From Litorivivens lipolytica (lineage in GTDB: Bacteria; Pseudomonadota; Gammaproteobacteria; Pseudomonadales; Spongiibacteraceae), in contig NZ_JACHWY010000001.1 of the NCBI RefSeq assembly GCF_014191715.1, positions 1,550,001 through 1,614,000 on the forward strand: a stretch of 64,000 nucleotides of DNA. The letters are read 5' to 3'. The position numbers were made by a program, and so were the translations under genes. The notes under the pieces are model-generated. The model was not told the DNA's origin. It searched no databases and was given only the letters and a program-made list of their open reading frames with translations. Shown here piece by piece: positions 63,459-64,000 of the stretch; within the stretch, counting starts at the first letter, position 1; each line of letters opens with the position of its first letter.

Positions 63459-64000
63459 CTAATTAATTTCATAGATTATAAGACGAGCGTTCGCGGGCAA
63501 ACCGGTTACAACACCAGCACCGTCAGGCGCCCTCTTTGAATCGTCTATTGCATGCAGCCGCGCCAATACGGGCACCACTTGCACACCTCCATTACTTTCA
63601 AACACCGTTTCGGATAAAAGCGCCCCCCCACTCATGAGAGTCACTCTAGCCGGAGTCACATGTAACTCGTCGACCAATTGAACATCTACTCGAGATTGAG
63701 GGTGATAAGCCGCATTGAAACTAGTCTTTACCGTATCGGCCAGTTCGACAAGTACAACCTTAAATTGGCTCGGTGATTCGCAAACCACTACTAACTCCAA
63801 GTAATCCTCATAGGGAGCTGTTGAGTAACCAACGTTTTCACCAGTAAATTCGATCTGCACTTCGCCACCATGCTCAAACTCACAACTCGATGAGCGAAGC
63901 ATGGACGGTAGCTGGCGTTGTAAAAAGGGCGGCAGAGCGTCAACGACCTCGTCGATAGAACTCCCTCTTGCAAGCATCTCTCGTATGGCTTCGGCAACGC
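63459..64000 (-). CDS. Unrecognised protein, 5' end outside window
   Basis: The minus-strand frame is open from the right edge to TAA at 63459; the true start is outside (codons above the internal ATG at 63977 read VAEAIRE). About 180 residues are visible: an amphipathic start AEAIREMLARGSSIDEVVDAL, then beta-rich segments with acidic residues (FEHGGEVQIEFTG, DVQLVDELHVTPARVTLM) and GLPANARLIIYEIN at the end. I recognise no family. The stretch from 63357 to 63458 before the cytochrome gene holds no other gene. Confidence 0.6.
   Translation of the reverse strand, partial: VAEAIREMLARGSSIDEVVDALPPFLQRQLPSMLRSSSCEFEHGGEVQIEFTGENVGYSTAPYEDYLELVVVCESPSQFKVVLVELADTVKTSFNAAYHPQSRVDVQLVDELHVTPARVTLMSGGALLSETVFESNGGVQVVPVLARLHAIDDSKRAPDGAGVVTGLPANARLIIYEIN

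Noticed and set aside
1..64000. tRNA, rRNA, transposase, integrase or phage genes
   Set aside because: None was recognised on either strand; no cloverleaf-like or transposase-like sequence was found by eye.

Overview
The window looks like the chromosome of a free-living, probably marine, aerobic gammaproteobacterium. The reasons are the gene order lipA-lipB-ybeD-dacA-rlpA-mltB-rodA-mrdA-rlmH-rsfS-nadD-proA, moderately high GC, two TonB-dependent receptors, many short-chain dehydrogenases, acyl-CoA enzymes and c-type cytochromes. The mix is reminiscent of Spongiibacteraceae/OM60-type bacteria, but that placement is inference and no rRNA, tRNA or marker gene in the window settles it. No CRISPR array, transposase, phage or plasmid gene was seen.

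Layout. 1-950 (minus) is the start of a secreted Pro/Ala/Ser/Asp-rich protein that runs off the left edge. 1254-4136 holds an EthD-like protein, a membrane-anchored esterase, a Spy/CpxP-like periplasmic protein and a HopJ-family protein. 4153-14920 (minus) is the housekeeping block for lipoate synthesis, cell elongation and peptidoglycan remodelling, ribosome methylation/silencing, NAD and proline. 15017-32678 is catabolic. It has an AMACR-type CoA transferase/racemase, a thioesterase, a semialdehyde dehydrogenase, a [2Fe-2S] ferredoxin with its reductase, SDRs and a two-subunit Rieske dioxygenase facing a TetR regulator across a perfect palindrome. An acyl-CoA synthetase, an APH-like kinase and an LLM flavin enzyme follow. 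32704-36243 is a PqiA-PqiA-PqiB lipid transport operon whose MCE protein has six MCE domains.

36731-42265 is signalling: a membrane diguanylate cyclase, then an operon of an RsbS-like STAS protein, a fused RsbT-like kinase/PP2C-like protein and a GGDEF-EAL protein. 42275-42678 is a frameshifted SnoaL-like gene. 42737-51428 (minus) contains a START protein and an overlapping operon of PF10118 protein, SDR, Baeyer-Villiger monooxygenase, alpha/beta hydrolase, MFS transporter and TonB receptor, opposite an AraC regulator. This reads as an alcohol-ketone-ester-acid degradation route with its own uptake.

52636-56075 is the oddest stretch: a secreted caspase-like protease with three near-identical 54-residue repeats. 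On one side lies a decayed copy of the end of a HAD gene, on the other an intact double-HAD gene with an unusual DWHxT motif. 56104-61776 (minus) is an operon-like set of diheme cytochrome c, diheme peroxidase, beta-helix/cytochrome c fusion and TonB receptor, interrupted by a palindromic repeat. An HDOD protein, a cytochrome c5 and an unrecognised partial gene close the window.

At many loci the longest open frame starts too early; the starts given here use Shine-Dalgarno sites, family N-termini and stop/start overlaps.
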